A stretch of DNA of 64,000 nt from Nematostella vectensis (lineage: Eukaryota > Cnidaria > Anthozoa > Actiniaria > Edwardsiidae), in NCBI RefSeq assembly GCF_932526225.1, contig NC_064041.1, positions 15,780,951 to 15,844,950 of the forward strand, read 5' to 3'. The position numbers and the translations under genes were made by a program. This document shows, one piece after another, positions 20,001 to 32,000 of this stretch. The notes below the pieces were generated by a model, which was given only the letters and a program-made list of their open reading frames with translations, was not told the origin of the DNA and did no database searches. Each line of letters opens with the position of its first letter. The first letter of the stretch is position 1.

Positions 20001-23000
20001 AGTCTCTCACTCGACGCAAGAACGATATAAGACTCCTTCTTAACGCAGCTTTTTTATACCATATCGCTAATTTAAAACAACCTCAATTGCTTGCTCGTTA
20101 TTGAATTTTTAGGATCGAATTCAAATAATTCTTAAGAATTCAGCTGTTTCTAGTTAAATGATATTTTTCCCGTAGGCATAATTTCGCCGTAAGATAATTT
20201 GCAATATCATTTATTGGAACACATGATGTAGTGAGTGGGGCTTGAACTTGTGTAAAAGTTAAGTGAATAAGTGAAGCGCCTGTCTGCGGCTTAGTTGTCT
20301 CGAGGACTGATCTCTTTCCTATAACTTGTTTATTTTGGGGCGAATTTTCTAGTTCCAATTGATCTAGTTCTGCGTTGGCTTAATACCAATTTGCTCTGCC
20401 TGTTGTGAAAGGGAATGTGGTCTAATTAGCTATTGTTGAGCTAATAGTATTGACGAAAAAACGCTAATATTTTTTTACTATCTTCGCTTGAAACACTTCA
20501 ACAGAAGAATAATTTAAAAGTAATAGAAAGAAACTGTTCTGTATGATATGTTATATCTTTAAGGACATGATTTGTTGAAGGCAAAAAACAGAGACGTTGA
20601 ATTTAATTTTGTCTAAAAGATTTAAACCCTTTTTCACCAAGCCACAGTTAAAAAACTGCGAGTATATTCTGAAGTACGTGACGTTTGCAATAAAAGAAAT
20701 ACATTTAGGTAACTTTGACTGTTTCTGAGTTCGGGCGTTTTCACGGTCTATGGAGAAAAAAGACACGTTTGTGTGACGACACAACTACCGTGCTCACTAT
20801 TAAAAAGAATGGGGTCTTTATTGTTATCTCAGCCGTCTCAATTGCCGTCTTTTTCCAACAAAGTATTATTCGAATCATACCACCAACTGTCCTTTTCCGA
20901 GTGAAATTTCGTACCAGATGGAAATTGGCGCTAAAAGTATATAAAAGCACTCTGCGAATGAAGTCTGATGAGTTATTGACGGTATGACTGAAAATATCTT
21001 GGTTACTCGCTTTAATTAGCCGATGGAAATGATGCTTTGTGTGACTCGGCATTGAGTTGGAGCATAAAATGGCGGGGTGATTGGCCCTACTTTAAGTTGC
21101 GACAACGAGGACTAGCACGGCACGACCAAGACAACACTCATACACTTGGCAATGAAATCCCAAATATTCTTTATAAAATAACCTTAACTTTGTACTCAGA
21201 AACAAACAAGTATTGACCAAAAACCTCCTTTTCTAGAATAGTGAACCGCGAAGGGTGAGATTATACTCAAACTGCTCCCGTCCTCGCTTGCCGTAAAACT
21301 TTGAATTTCACGTCGTGGTTTAACGGAGAACGGTTATAAATCTTTAAGACAGAAGATTTTCACGTGCGGCTTTTGAGTTTCCAAATCAATTCCACACATC
21401 CAAAAACATATGGACATTATAAAATGATAAAAAATACAAGAACTTAACTTTTCTTTTTCTGTGTTGTATGTCATTTTTTGTAAGTTTTCAATATCAAAAA
21501 TGAGCAAAGCAAGGCGTGTATGTTGGTTGTGCGGCTAGTTTTTTTTTTGTAGAGCTTGCGAAATAAAGTTCGGTTCACCGGCGTGGACATCCTCCCTGTA
21601 ATTTTTTTTCACCGCCCTTTGTGGTTACAGCATCTCGAATAACTCCACTGATCATTCTAGAGCGTTGCTAATTTAAAGAGTTTCTTTATGGGAGGTCGCT
21701 GGCTTGTTATTATACCCAAGATCGCTTATTGCCTAAGCGTCATATAATAAACTTGCTTTTTAGGACGAGGCAGTTTCATTTCGAATGACGATAGCATTAA
21801 GTGTTTTGTTTTCAATGTTGATGTCATTTAAACTTTTATATGATAATAACTCGATGAATTTAGTTCAATTCATTTAATCAACATTTTAAAAAGCAAACCT
21901 TTTTTTCTTTACTTGATTAAAATTGTAAGTGACATTCGAGAGAGAAAAGTCTGGCTATAATCTTATTCCACTTCTGTATTTCGTGTGAAATTCTTGCGGA
22001 ATTTCTGTGCTTGCAATCCATATGAGTTAAAAGAGCCGTAAATTGCTATTCTTCTCGAAAAAAATAGGCACCTGTTATAAGTATTCTTCTGAATGTATGC
22101 AAAATTTCTTTAAATGAATCAAGAAATGAGATCTGCCTGGTGACCCCTAATAAAAAAAATATACAAATACCATATAAGAAGTATTGCCAGATAGTCCATA
22201 GTGGTATAACTAGAAAGACTACAGGCAAGCTGTAGAAATACTACATGGTCTGTGTAGGCGTGGTGTAGGCAAGGTCGTTTTGCTCCGACGAAGGGCTAAC
22301 GCTCGAAACGTCAGCGCAACCACTGTGTTTCACAGAGGCGCTTTACATACCTTTTCAACCTTGTGGTGATTCATACCAGATAGTCCATAGTTTTCTAAGG
22401 GTGTTCACTTCATTTCGTTTTGTATTTTCGCTTTTTTATTGCAAAATTATCTTCATAAAGGTTATGTTAAAAAAACTCAGCAAAATAAGGAAGAATAAGG
22501 TGCTATATACAGTGTTTTGTTGTCCACAGGAAACCACTGTCAGTTCAATAGCTCTACTTGCCACCCAAGTATCTGCCAAAACAATGGCACGTGTCATGTG
22601 ACCGATGCCCAACGGGCGTGTATATGCTCGGCTGGGTGGACTGGTCCCCACTGCTCACAAGATATCGACGAATGTCAAGTTTCCCCATGCAAACGAGGCT
22701 CGTGCGTGAACACCGCAGGAGACTTCAGCTGCGCTTGCCCAGTCGGGTATACCGGCAAGCTTTGCGAGATTGACATAGACGACTGTGCCAGCATGCCTTG
22801 CGGGAATCTAAGCACGTGTATTGATCACGTGAATAACTACTCATGCGCATGCGTCCCTTGGTATACCGGAAGAAACTGTGAGAATCTGGTTACAAACTGT
22901 GACACTGCACCGTGTCAAAATGGGGCCACCTGTAAAATAGGAGCAAAAGGGTTCGTATTTGATCGTGTTGTCGGTGCCTTTGTGCTATTTATTTAGGAGG

Positions 23001-26000
23001 CTTATTTTTACCCCTTTTGAAATGCTGCTTTATCTACAATATTTTCTAACGAATAAGGAAAAACAATAATGTAACGTTTTTTTATTTTACAGAGTGAAAG
23101 GTACTATCAGAAGAGGCTAGGAAACTATTTACCTTTTCTTAATTTTGTGGTTATGAAACTGTGACCCTAAACTAAAAAAAATAAAAATCTTTTAACGCCC
23201 TAGTTTTTAAAACTTGGCCTAATTCTTTTTATAAAATATATAGTTTGACAAGCGTGTTCTGTTCTGTATGTCTTGTAAATCCTACGGCTGCCATTATTAA
23301 AGTTATCCTCTCCTAATCATCTTATTGGACCTTGGTGAATGAGGAGGAAAGAGTTGTTAATGCGTCTATTTTCCTGACAGGTTTATCTGCGACTGCAAAG
23401 CCGGATATACCGGTTTAGCCTGTACCATCAATATCGACGAGTGCGCATCAAGCCCCTGTTTTAATGGTGGCAGCTGCAGGGATGACGTCAACGGTTACAC
23501 GTGCACTTGCGCACCAGGGTATACCGGAAGTCGATGTGAAATGCTAGACGAGGTTAGCTTCCGCCGAGGCTCCTACATGCCCGTGTACTGGTACAGAGAT
23601 CGACCGCTGCCTGCTAGAGCCCGTGTGGAATTCTTGTTTCGGACGAGCCTTAGTGATGGGCTGCTGCTATACCAGGGAGCTGTAAGTACGCAATACTTGT
23701 CTTGGTGCATCGCGCAGAATCTTTTTGTTTCGAGCGACATTCGAGTTATTTTCATTAATATACATTAGATCGGTATTCCCAAGTGGATCAAAAACATGTC
23801 GATCAATGCCGAAGTTATTGTTTGAAAAATTCTATAGGTCATTTCTTCGAGAAGTTTATCCAATTAATCAAGGCATGGCAAACAAAAGACAACTTTAAGA
23901 GAAGGGAAGGTAAAAGTTTTGTTCTGTCCTTGTTTGTCTTTCAGCGACAAGCATAAAATATATTTGGTTATTTGGGAATTTCAAATTCAAATTGCTAGTT
24001 AACCCTTTTTATAATATACATGACAAAATGACTCGATACTGATTGGCTGAGAGCAGTGTAGTTCAGGTAATGCAGTGCACAAATAAGTAATTCAGAGCAG
24101 TATTACTGGACGCTTACAAACAACTAAATAATAGAAAACTCAAAAAGCCAGACTTGAAACGCACTCTGAAATTGACTCTGTGTTGTACATATCAACCGTT
24201 TTTCTCCAAACCGCCATTTTAGAGACGCAAATAATGTGTCTGTTTCTATAACATTTTGCTATGTTTATTATAAAATGGTAATCGTTTCATTTGAAAATCT
24301 CACTCACAATTTTTCCAAATTTAATAGGTATGATTACCTCTAATTACCAATACCTATCCTACATGACCATTTTACAATGATAACACAGACCTTGACCTTA
24401 ACAATTATCCTAACGCCAGGACCGGAGCTTAGAGCATCCAGACCACGTGGCCCTGGAGCTGCTGCGAGGGTCTTTGCGCCTCTCACTCAACACAGGATTC
24501 GATACGCAGGTCGATACTATCGGCAGGGACTTAAATGATAGTACATATCACCAGGTCACGCTAGTGCTGGAAAATAACAGGTAAGCTCACGTCACGCAAC
24601 ACTGGATTGTCACACAAGAAATTATGTCACGCTAGTGCTCGAAAATAACAGGTAAGCTCACGCCACGCCACACTGGATTGTCATACAAGAAATTATGTCA
24701 CGCTAGTGTTCGAAAATAACAGGTAAGCTCACGTCACGTAACACTGAATTGTCACACAAGAAGTTATGTCACGCTAGTACTAAAAAATAATAGGTAAGCT
24801 CACGTCACGCAACACTGGATTGTCACACAAGAAGTTAAGTCACGCTAGTGCTAGAAAATAACAGGTAAGCTCACGTCACGCAACACTAGATTGTCACACA
24901 CGAAGTTATAACACGCTTGTGCTAGAAAATAAAAGGTAAGCTCACGTCACGCAACACTGGATTGTCACACAAGAAGTTATGTCACGCTAGTGCAATCGTG
25001 TCAGGTAACGTAGATGTGTCACGCAACGCAAGGGCTGAGACTATATAACCTGTGACTGTATAATTGGATGTTTTTATGCACAAGACTTTGAGCTCAAGGT
25101 TATTCTTTAAAGAAGACCATTCACGCCACCATTTTACGCTCCCGCACAATACCGACTCGCTCAAAGAATCCAATTCCATCGGCTAATATAAGCAAGGGAA
25201 TGAAATGCTTTCAATGAAATATTATTTATGTGGTATTCAACTTCAATCGTGGTTGGTTGTTTTGAAGTTTTCTTACAAATAAACCATTGTATTTTCAATA
25301 ACAAAAACGGTAACAAAGGAGTGGTTGACCTACATTTTTCAAATCCCTTCGCTCTCTAGAGCCACGGTAGAGGTGTCTGGAGGATCGTGTGACGCGGGTT
25401 GCAAGGGCTCCGTCACCACTCAGCTCTCCGCTGTGTTCGCGTACAGCGGGCTCGCTACACTCGGGGGCTTGGCACAGACAGGTCCGGTCATCCGGGACCA
25501 GATCGCTACAGACGGCAACTTTGTTGGATGTATCAAGGTCAGTGGTTGCCGCTTTTTGGCGGCAAATTATCATTAAGAAAGCAACTTGTTCAGCTATCCA
25601 GAAACTTGGGAAGAGCTTGTTTTCATTGAAAGACTTTTATTTTCGTCACACTTTGGGTGTGGCCGAAGCCATTTCTGCCGTGAATTACTTTCAGTGAAAG
25701 TAGCTTATCACTATTATCAATGGCCATTTTGATCGCCTTATTACTTGTGGTCGCGAAATGTAGACAGACTAGTTGAGAAAACTATAAAATAGTTGAGAAA
25801 ACTATAAAATACAGTGTTTAAATGTCCAATACCGTGTTTACTCGAATAAGCGCCTCCCCGGAATAAGCGCCCACTTCGAACTAAAACTATTAATAATTGC
25901 CTCCCCCCAAATAAGCGCCTATCTCCCTTGGTTTTATGTTACTGAGTAAAATGACTATTATACATGTAGTTCTTGGAAAGCACTGGAGCACATAGACTCT

Positions 26001-29000
26001 GGACAAGAAAGAGACAAATATTTAATGGATGAAAGTTTATTAAAAAAAGCTACTTCAAGTTGTAATAATGATAGAAAGAAAAGAAACTGTTGTAGTAGTA
26101 TAAAATTGTTTTTAAACAACATGAAACATTCTTCGGCCTTTTCTGCGAAATTTGCCCTTTTAAATAAGCGCCTCCCCCGAAAAAGCGGGCGCTTATTCGA
26201 GTAAATACGGTATTTCAAGGGGTGGCAGCATAACACTTTATTCTCATGTTGTCATGTTTTTGTCTCCAGGACTTCAAGCTTAACCTCATCAGTGACTACC
26301 TTCGGGACTTTATACCACACGCTGTCCACGTGACACCGGGATGCGCGCGCACTGACGTCTGTAAAAACCACAAGTGCACTAACGGAGGTGCATGCGTAGA
26401 TATGTGGTCAGAATACCGCTGTCAATGCCCGACAGGCTTCGCGGGCACATTTTGTGAAAAGCAGAGTCTGGCGACGTTTGACTCCGACGCGAATAGTGGG
26501 CTTGTGTTCGGGTTCTCCACCAATGTTCTCAGGATTTCGTTTATGTTTTCTGCAGATGTTGAGGCTCCAAACGGAATATTGCTGTACACGGAAAAGGGGG
26601 TGAGCATCTTAAAATCATTCTTCTTAAAATCCCTAGCCTTTTTGCTCAAGCATTATATTTTTTCCCTGTATTTGGCCATTGAGAGCGAAATATCTTAAAA
26701 AGCTTCCAGACAATTGTTTGATTTAATCTGCTAGGAATTCTCAGTCGGCCTTGCTCTCTTCTTAGAAGCTATTTTTCGGCGTGTGTTTGTTTCACCAGTG
26801 AGAGCAAAAGATGTCGCAAAGCTCCCAGACAATAACTTAAACTTTATATTTCAGGCTGCCCCAGGAGTTCTCGGCCTAGCTCTCAGAAATGGCCGCCTTC
26901 ATGCCGCCTACGTGATGGGCTTCTTCCAGTCTACTTCTGTCGAGATTGGCCGTGACCTAAGTAATGGAAACTGGCACCGCGTTGAAATCTCTGTTACTTT
27001 TGGTTACATAACCATTAAAGTAAATTCTGATGTAACTATCCTTCGTCCACCTTCCACGGTGCCAAATCTACAAACTAAAGTATACATGGGAAACCTGTTG
27101 AGCTCCATGACCGAGCTGAATGTGGAATTGAGCAGATCTATCACTTTCAATGGATGTGTGCGTGACATTTTTGTAAACAGCGTTGAGCAGAACTTTGGCA
27201 GTGCGGTACGGAGCTCCAGTAGCTTTACCCTTCCCAAGCCGGGATGCAGAAAAGAGACAAATTGTCACGCAGAAAGCTGTGCTAATGGTGGAACGTGTGT
27301 TGCTACGTGGACTGGGTTTCAATGTCGGTGTTTGGCGGAGTTTAATGGAACCAGATGTGAGAATGGTATGTAAACGGCAATTTTAATTGAATCATCTGTC
27401 TGCTTGGGATAGTTGATCTGCAACACTTACCGAAATTGAGCAAACGTTTTTATGCGCTCGGAAGTAGCTTGTAGTCGTAGCTGTTTTTAATATTCTTTTA
27501 AATAATGTCCGAAATGTGCTAATCAGACGCTCTGAACCTCGGCTTTAATGGCAACGTGTGTTATAATGAAGATAAATACTCGCTGGTCTTAGCTTCGCTT
27601 CCTTAATAAATGCACGCCTACCTTTTCTTTTTCTTTCTACCAGGTACTGCTACAACATTCCTAGCCAACACAAGCTCCATCCAACTGGGCCTTAACACGA
27701 CCGAGTGGCGCTTCGGGCAGAGTGGTTCACTGCGCGTGCGCACGTCACGTGCGATCGGTCTCCTGCTTTATGCAGGCTGGAAACCGAGTGGGCCTAATAC
27801 CGAGTATCTTATGGTTGACCTTGTTTCTGGAAAAGTGCGGTTAACAGCCGATCTCGGATCAGGTAACGCGACCTAATCCTAATGTTTTGACTTGTTATTT
27901 GTCATATGTTCTATGACATTGGAAGCTTAATGCCGAATTCGTTGTTGCTCGAAAAATTTTCTCGTCTTGGAATAGCGCGTAGCCAACCAAACCACCGTGA
28001 CCAATCAAGCTCTTGCTGTGTGTAATTGAACGGTTTATGACGTGACAAAGGAAGACATCGATTGGTGTAGAAGGTTGATTGACTACGCGCTATTCCCAAA
28101 CGACCTCGCCGAGGTAGCGCAACAACGAATTCGGATATAATAGATTAGGGAACACGTTAACCCTGTTTAACTGGTATAAATTGTATCCCGTCACCTGGCA
28201 GACATTTCGCTCCGAATTCGGACTAAAACCAAATGTCCAACTTTCTCTTATATTCAGCTGGCTTCTTCTAAAATGGCTTTGTCATATGTATTATCTGCCA
28301 GGTCCCGGAAGTGTTATCAACCCCATGACTGTAAATGATGGAGACTGGCACCATATCACGTGGTCAAGACAATACAAACGACTCATTCTTTCTGTTGATG
28401 ATGTCACCATGGAGATGAGCACCCAGGGTGAACAGAGTGTGTTGGATGTTGCCGACAGTGAGATCATTTACGTGCACATTGGAGGTTTTCCTTATTTGAA
28501 GTCAAGCGCAACAGGTGAGAACTATTATCTTTAAGGTTTCTATGTATAGTCAGGAAGCCTGGTTGGTGCAGCCATCATTTAACTACGCTGTCCTCCGAAT
28601 GTTCACCATTCTATTGGCTTACACAAATTTGAGCGTTTATTCATGATTGATAATCCCTCACCATTTTCGGACTGAAATTTTCGAAAAGAATGTATTGGAA
28701 TTTAAGTACACGTGTTCACCACGTGTTTGATATGCTGGTGCCCCTTCAGAAAGATGACACATTCCCCTGCACACCCTCTCCCTTCCCCCAAAGAAAACAA
28801 TGCTAGTTTTAGTTCATTTGTTTTACCGGGAAAAATTACATTTTTGTATAAAAAGAAAATAATAAGTTCTATTTCTATATAATATAAATAGAAAAGTCAT
28901 TTGAGTAAGGTGATGTTTCTGGTAGGGAAGCCCAAAGGAAGCCTGGGGCTTATTAGCTGTGGACTAGCCCAAAAATGAAACTAGAGATCAGAGTCATTAA

Positions 29001-32000
29001 ATGTATATAATATATTTTTAGAATAAAATCAGCAAGCAACAACAGCATTGCTAATGTGTTTTACAATTCTCTTTTTTTAGGTTTGTCTACCATCACCTCA
29101 TTCCAAGGCTGTCTCAAAGACTTGACATTCCACTATCGTTATGTTCACTTCCTGACACCCTTTTCACAGCAAGGCCTGGCCTCTATCCTCAGAAACGTCA
29201 CCACTGGTTGCCACAGCATTGGGCCATGCTCGTCCAATCCTTGTCAAGGGTACAGCACATGCGAAAATGCAGGGGGCGCCTATAACTGCACATGCCTGTC
29301 CGGATGGACCGGTGATAAGTGTGATGTCCGTATTCCGGATTGCATTATCGCTAACTGTTCCAATGGAGCTACCTGTGTGAATGAGAGCAACGGGTTTAGG
29401 TGTCAATGCGCCGTAGGATTTACCGGAAAATTCTGCGAGGCGATCATAAATCCTTGCGCGCCGTCCCCCTGCAAAAACGGCGCTACGTGCATTCGGGAAG
29501 CCCATGGAAAGTACCGCTGTCAGTGTGCTCTGGATTTCACTGGGTTCAACTGTGAGATTCGAGTGAATAACTGCAGTAGCTCCCCGTGTTTGCATGGGGG
29601 TACGTGCATTGACGGATTTGAAGACTACAACTGCACGTGTCCAGGTGGATACTACGGCAAACAATGTGAAACTGTTGACACGTGCTTTGCACATGCTTGC
29701 AAGAATAACGCCACGTGCAACCGACGTGATAGCGACTACACGTGCACATGCGTGGGGAACTTTGCAGGAGAACTGTGCGACAGTTGCACGGCGGGATATA
29801 CCGGTGCGGACTGCAATACTCCAATGAAGAAATGCTTGACGAGCCCCTGCAAAAACAACGGAACTTGTTACCATGATGCTCAGCAACCGTGGACCAATCG
29901 CACTTGTAGTTGTATTGCAGGGTTTACAGGGATGAGCTGCGAAACTGACGTCGATGAATGTCTGTCGAGCCCGTGCGCGAATGGCGGTACGTGTAGTGAC
30001 AGCACGAGCAGCGCATCCCATTTTGTAGGTTTTATCTGCGCATGCGTTCAAGGCTATGAAGGCGCGAGATGTATGAACAGGACTAATGTCTGTGCCAGTA
30101 GCCCCTGTCAAAACAACGCCACGTGCCGGGATGTCATGGGCCACGTGAAGTGCACGTGCCCTACTGGATTCACTGGAGCATTATGTGAGACAGACATAAA
30201 CGAGTGCGCCTCCAATCCTTGTAATAATGGGACTTGCCTTCAAGGGATAGGTCGCTATGACTGTTCGTGTTTCCAAGGATTCACTGGGCAAAATTGCCAA
30301 GTTGATATCAACGAGTGTCAAAGCTTTCCGTGTCTAAACTCGGGCACATGTCGAGATGAGGTCGGGAACTACTCGTGTAGGTGTCCCTATGGTTACGAAG
30401 GCAGAAACTGTGAGATCAACACTGACGACTGCGCTGCAAACCCTTGTCTTCACGGCGCTACGTGTACTGATTTGGTTGGCGGGTTTGTGTGCACCTGTGC
30501 TTTAGGCTACACCGATCACAACTGCAGTACTATTATCGATAACTGTGATCCGAATCCCTGCAATCATTCGGGCATTTGCACCAACAAAATCGGTAACTAT
30601 ACATGCCTTTGTAAGGGCGGCTATACGGGCTGGAATTGTAACACCCTAATCGACTTTTGTTATTCCGATCCGTGTGCTTACGGGGCGACGTGTGTCAGTA
30701 GCTTGGCAGACTACACGTGTGCCTGTGTACCAGGTTATACTGGTCGCAACTGTACAACCAACATCGACGATTGTCTCTCCGCGCCGTGTAAAAATGGGGC
30801 AACTTGCGAGGACAAAGTAAATGGTTATCTTTGCAAATGTCCTGATGGGTTCCATTCAACAAACTGTAGCGAGAACATCAATGAGTGCGACCCTAACCCG
30901 TGTTTGAACGGCGCCACATGTCTAGACAAGATAGCCGATTATGCTTGTGTCTGTCCATCTGGTTACAGCGGCATCAACTGCTCGGTCAATGTGAACGATT
31001 GTAGGACCAATCCTTGTGAGAATGGCGGTACATGCATCGATTTGATTGGCGGGTATGCATGTACCTGTGCTCCTGGCTTCACTGGCGTTAACTGTTCCGT
31101 TAACATCGACGATTGTGCTTCGAGACCTTGTAAAAACGGCGCGACTTGTAATGATGGAGTTAATAGTTACACGTGTTCTTGTGCAGCTGGTTTTTCCGGT
31201 AAGAATTGCTCACATAATATCGACGACTGCTTTTCAATGCCTTGTAAACACGGCGCTACCTGCAAGGACGGTGTGGCGGGGTGGACGTGTGTATGCAGTG
31301 CTGGGTATACTGGTGCGACTTGTGGAACTAACATCAATAATTGTGCTTTTAGTCCTTGTGAAAACGGGGCGACCTGCATAGACCTTGTTGATGGCTACAG
31401 ATGTTCTTGCTCGGTCGGTTTTACGGGAACGAATTGCAGCACAAATATCGATGACTGTTACTCGGATCCTTGTAAAAACGGCGCTTCTTGCGTAGACGGA
31501 ATAAATAGATATACTTGCGTCTGTCCGACTGGCTTCACAGGTTTTAACTGTTCCTTAAACATTGACGATTGTTCCACGAATCCGTGCCGAAACGGCGCGA
31601 CATGTGTCGATGGAATCAATAAATACTCATGTACCTGTCCAGCTGGATTTACGGACCAGACATGTTCCACAAACATTGACGACTGTGCAACGAATCCTTG
31701 TCGAAATGGCGCAACGTGCATCGATGGAATCAATAAGTATTCGTGTACCTGTCCAATTGGATTTACGGACCAGACATGTTCCACAAACATTGACGACTGT
31801 GCAACAAATCCTTGTCGAAATGGCGCAACGTGCGTGGATGGAATCAATAAATATTCGTGTACCTGTCCGATTGGATTTACGGACCAGACATGTTCCACAA
31901 ACATTGACGATTGTGCAACGAATCCTTGTGGAAACGGCGCGACTTGCGTCGATGAAATCAATAAGTACTCGTGCCTTTGTCCAGCTGGGTTCTCCGGTGG

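Larger units (their letters stand above)
18268..22529. other. Large Crumbs intron 6 (4.3 kb)
   Basis: Besides the nested minus-strand gene (18834-20058) and the 174-bp insertion (22202-22375), it holds a dispersed-repeat fragment at about 21000-21075 and A/T-rich sequence without further exons that I can support. A plus-strand TATA-like TATATAAAAG occurs at about 20939, but no coding start I trust follows it. Confidence 0.6.
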
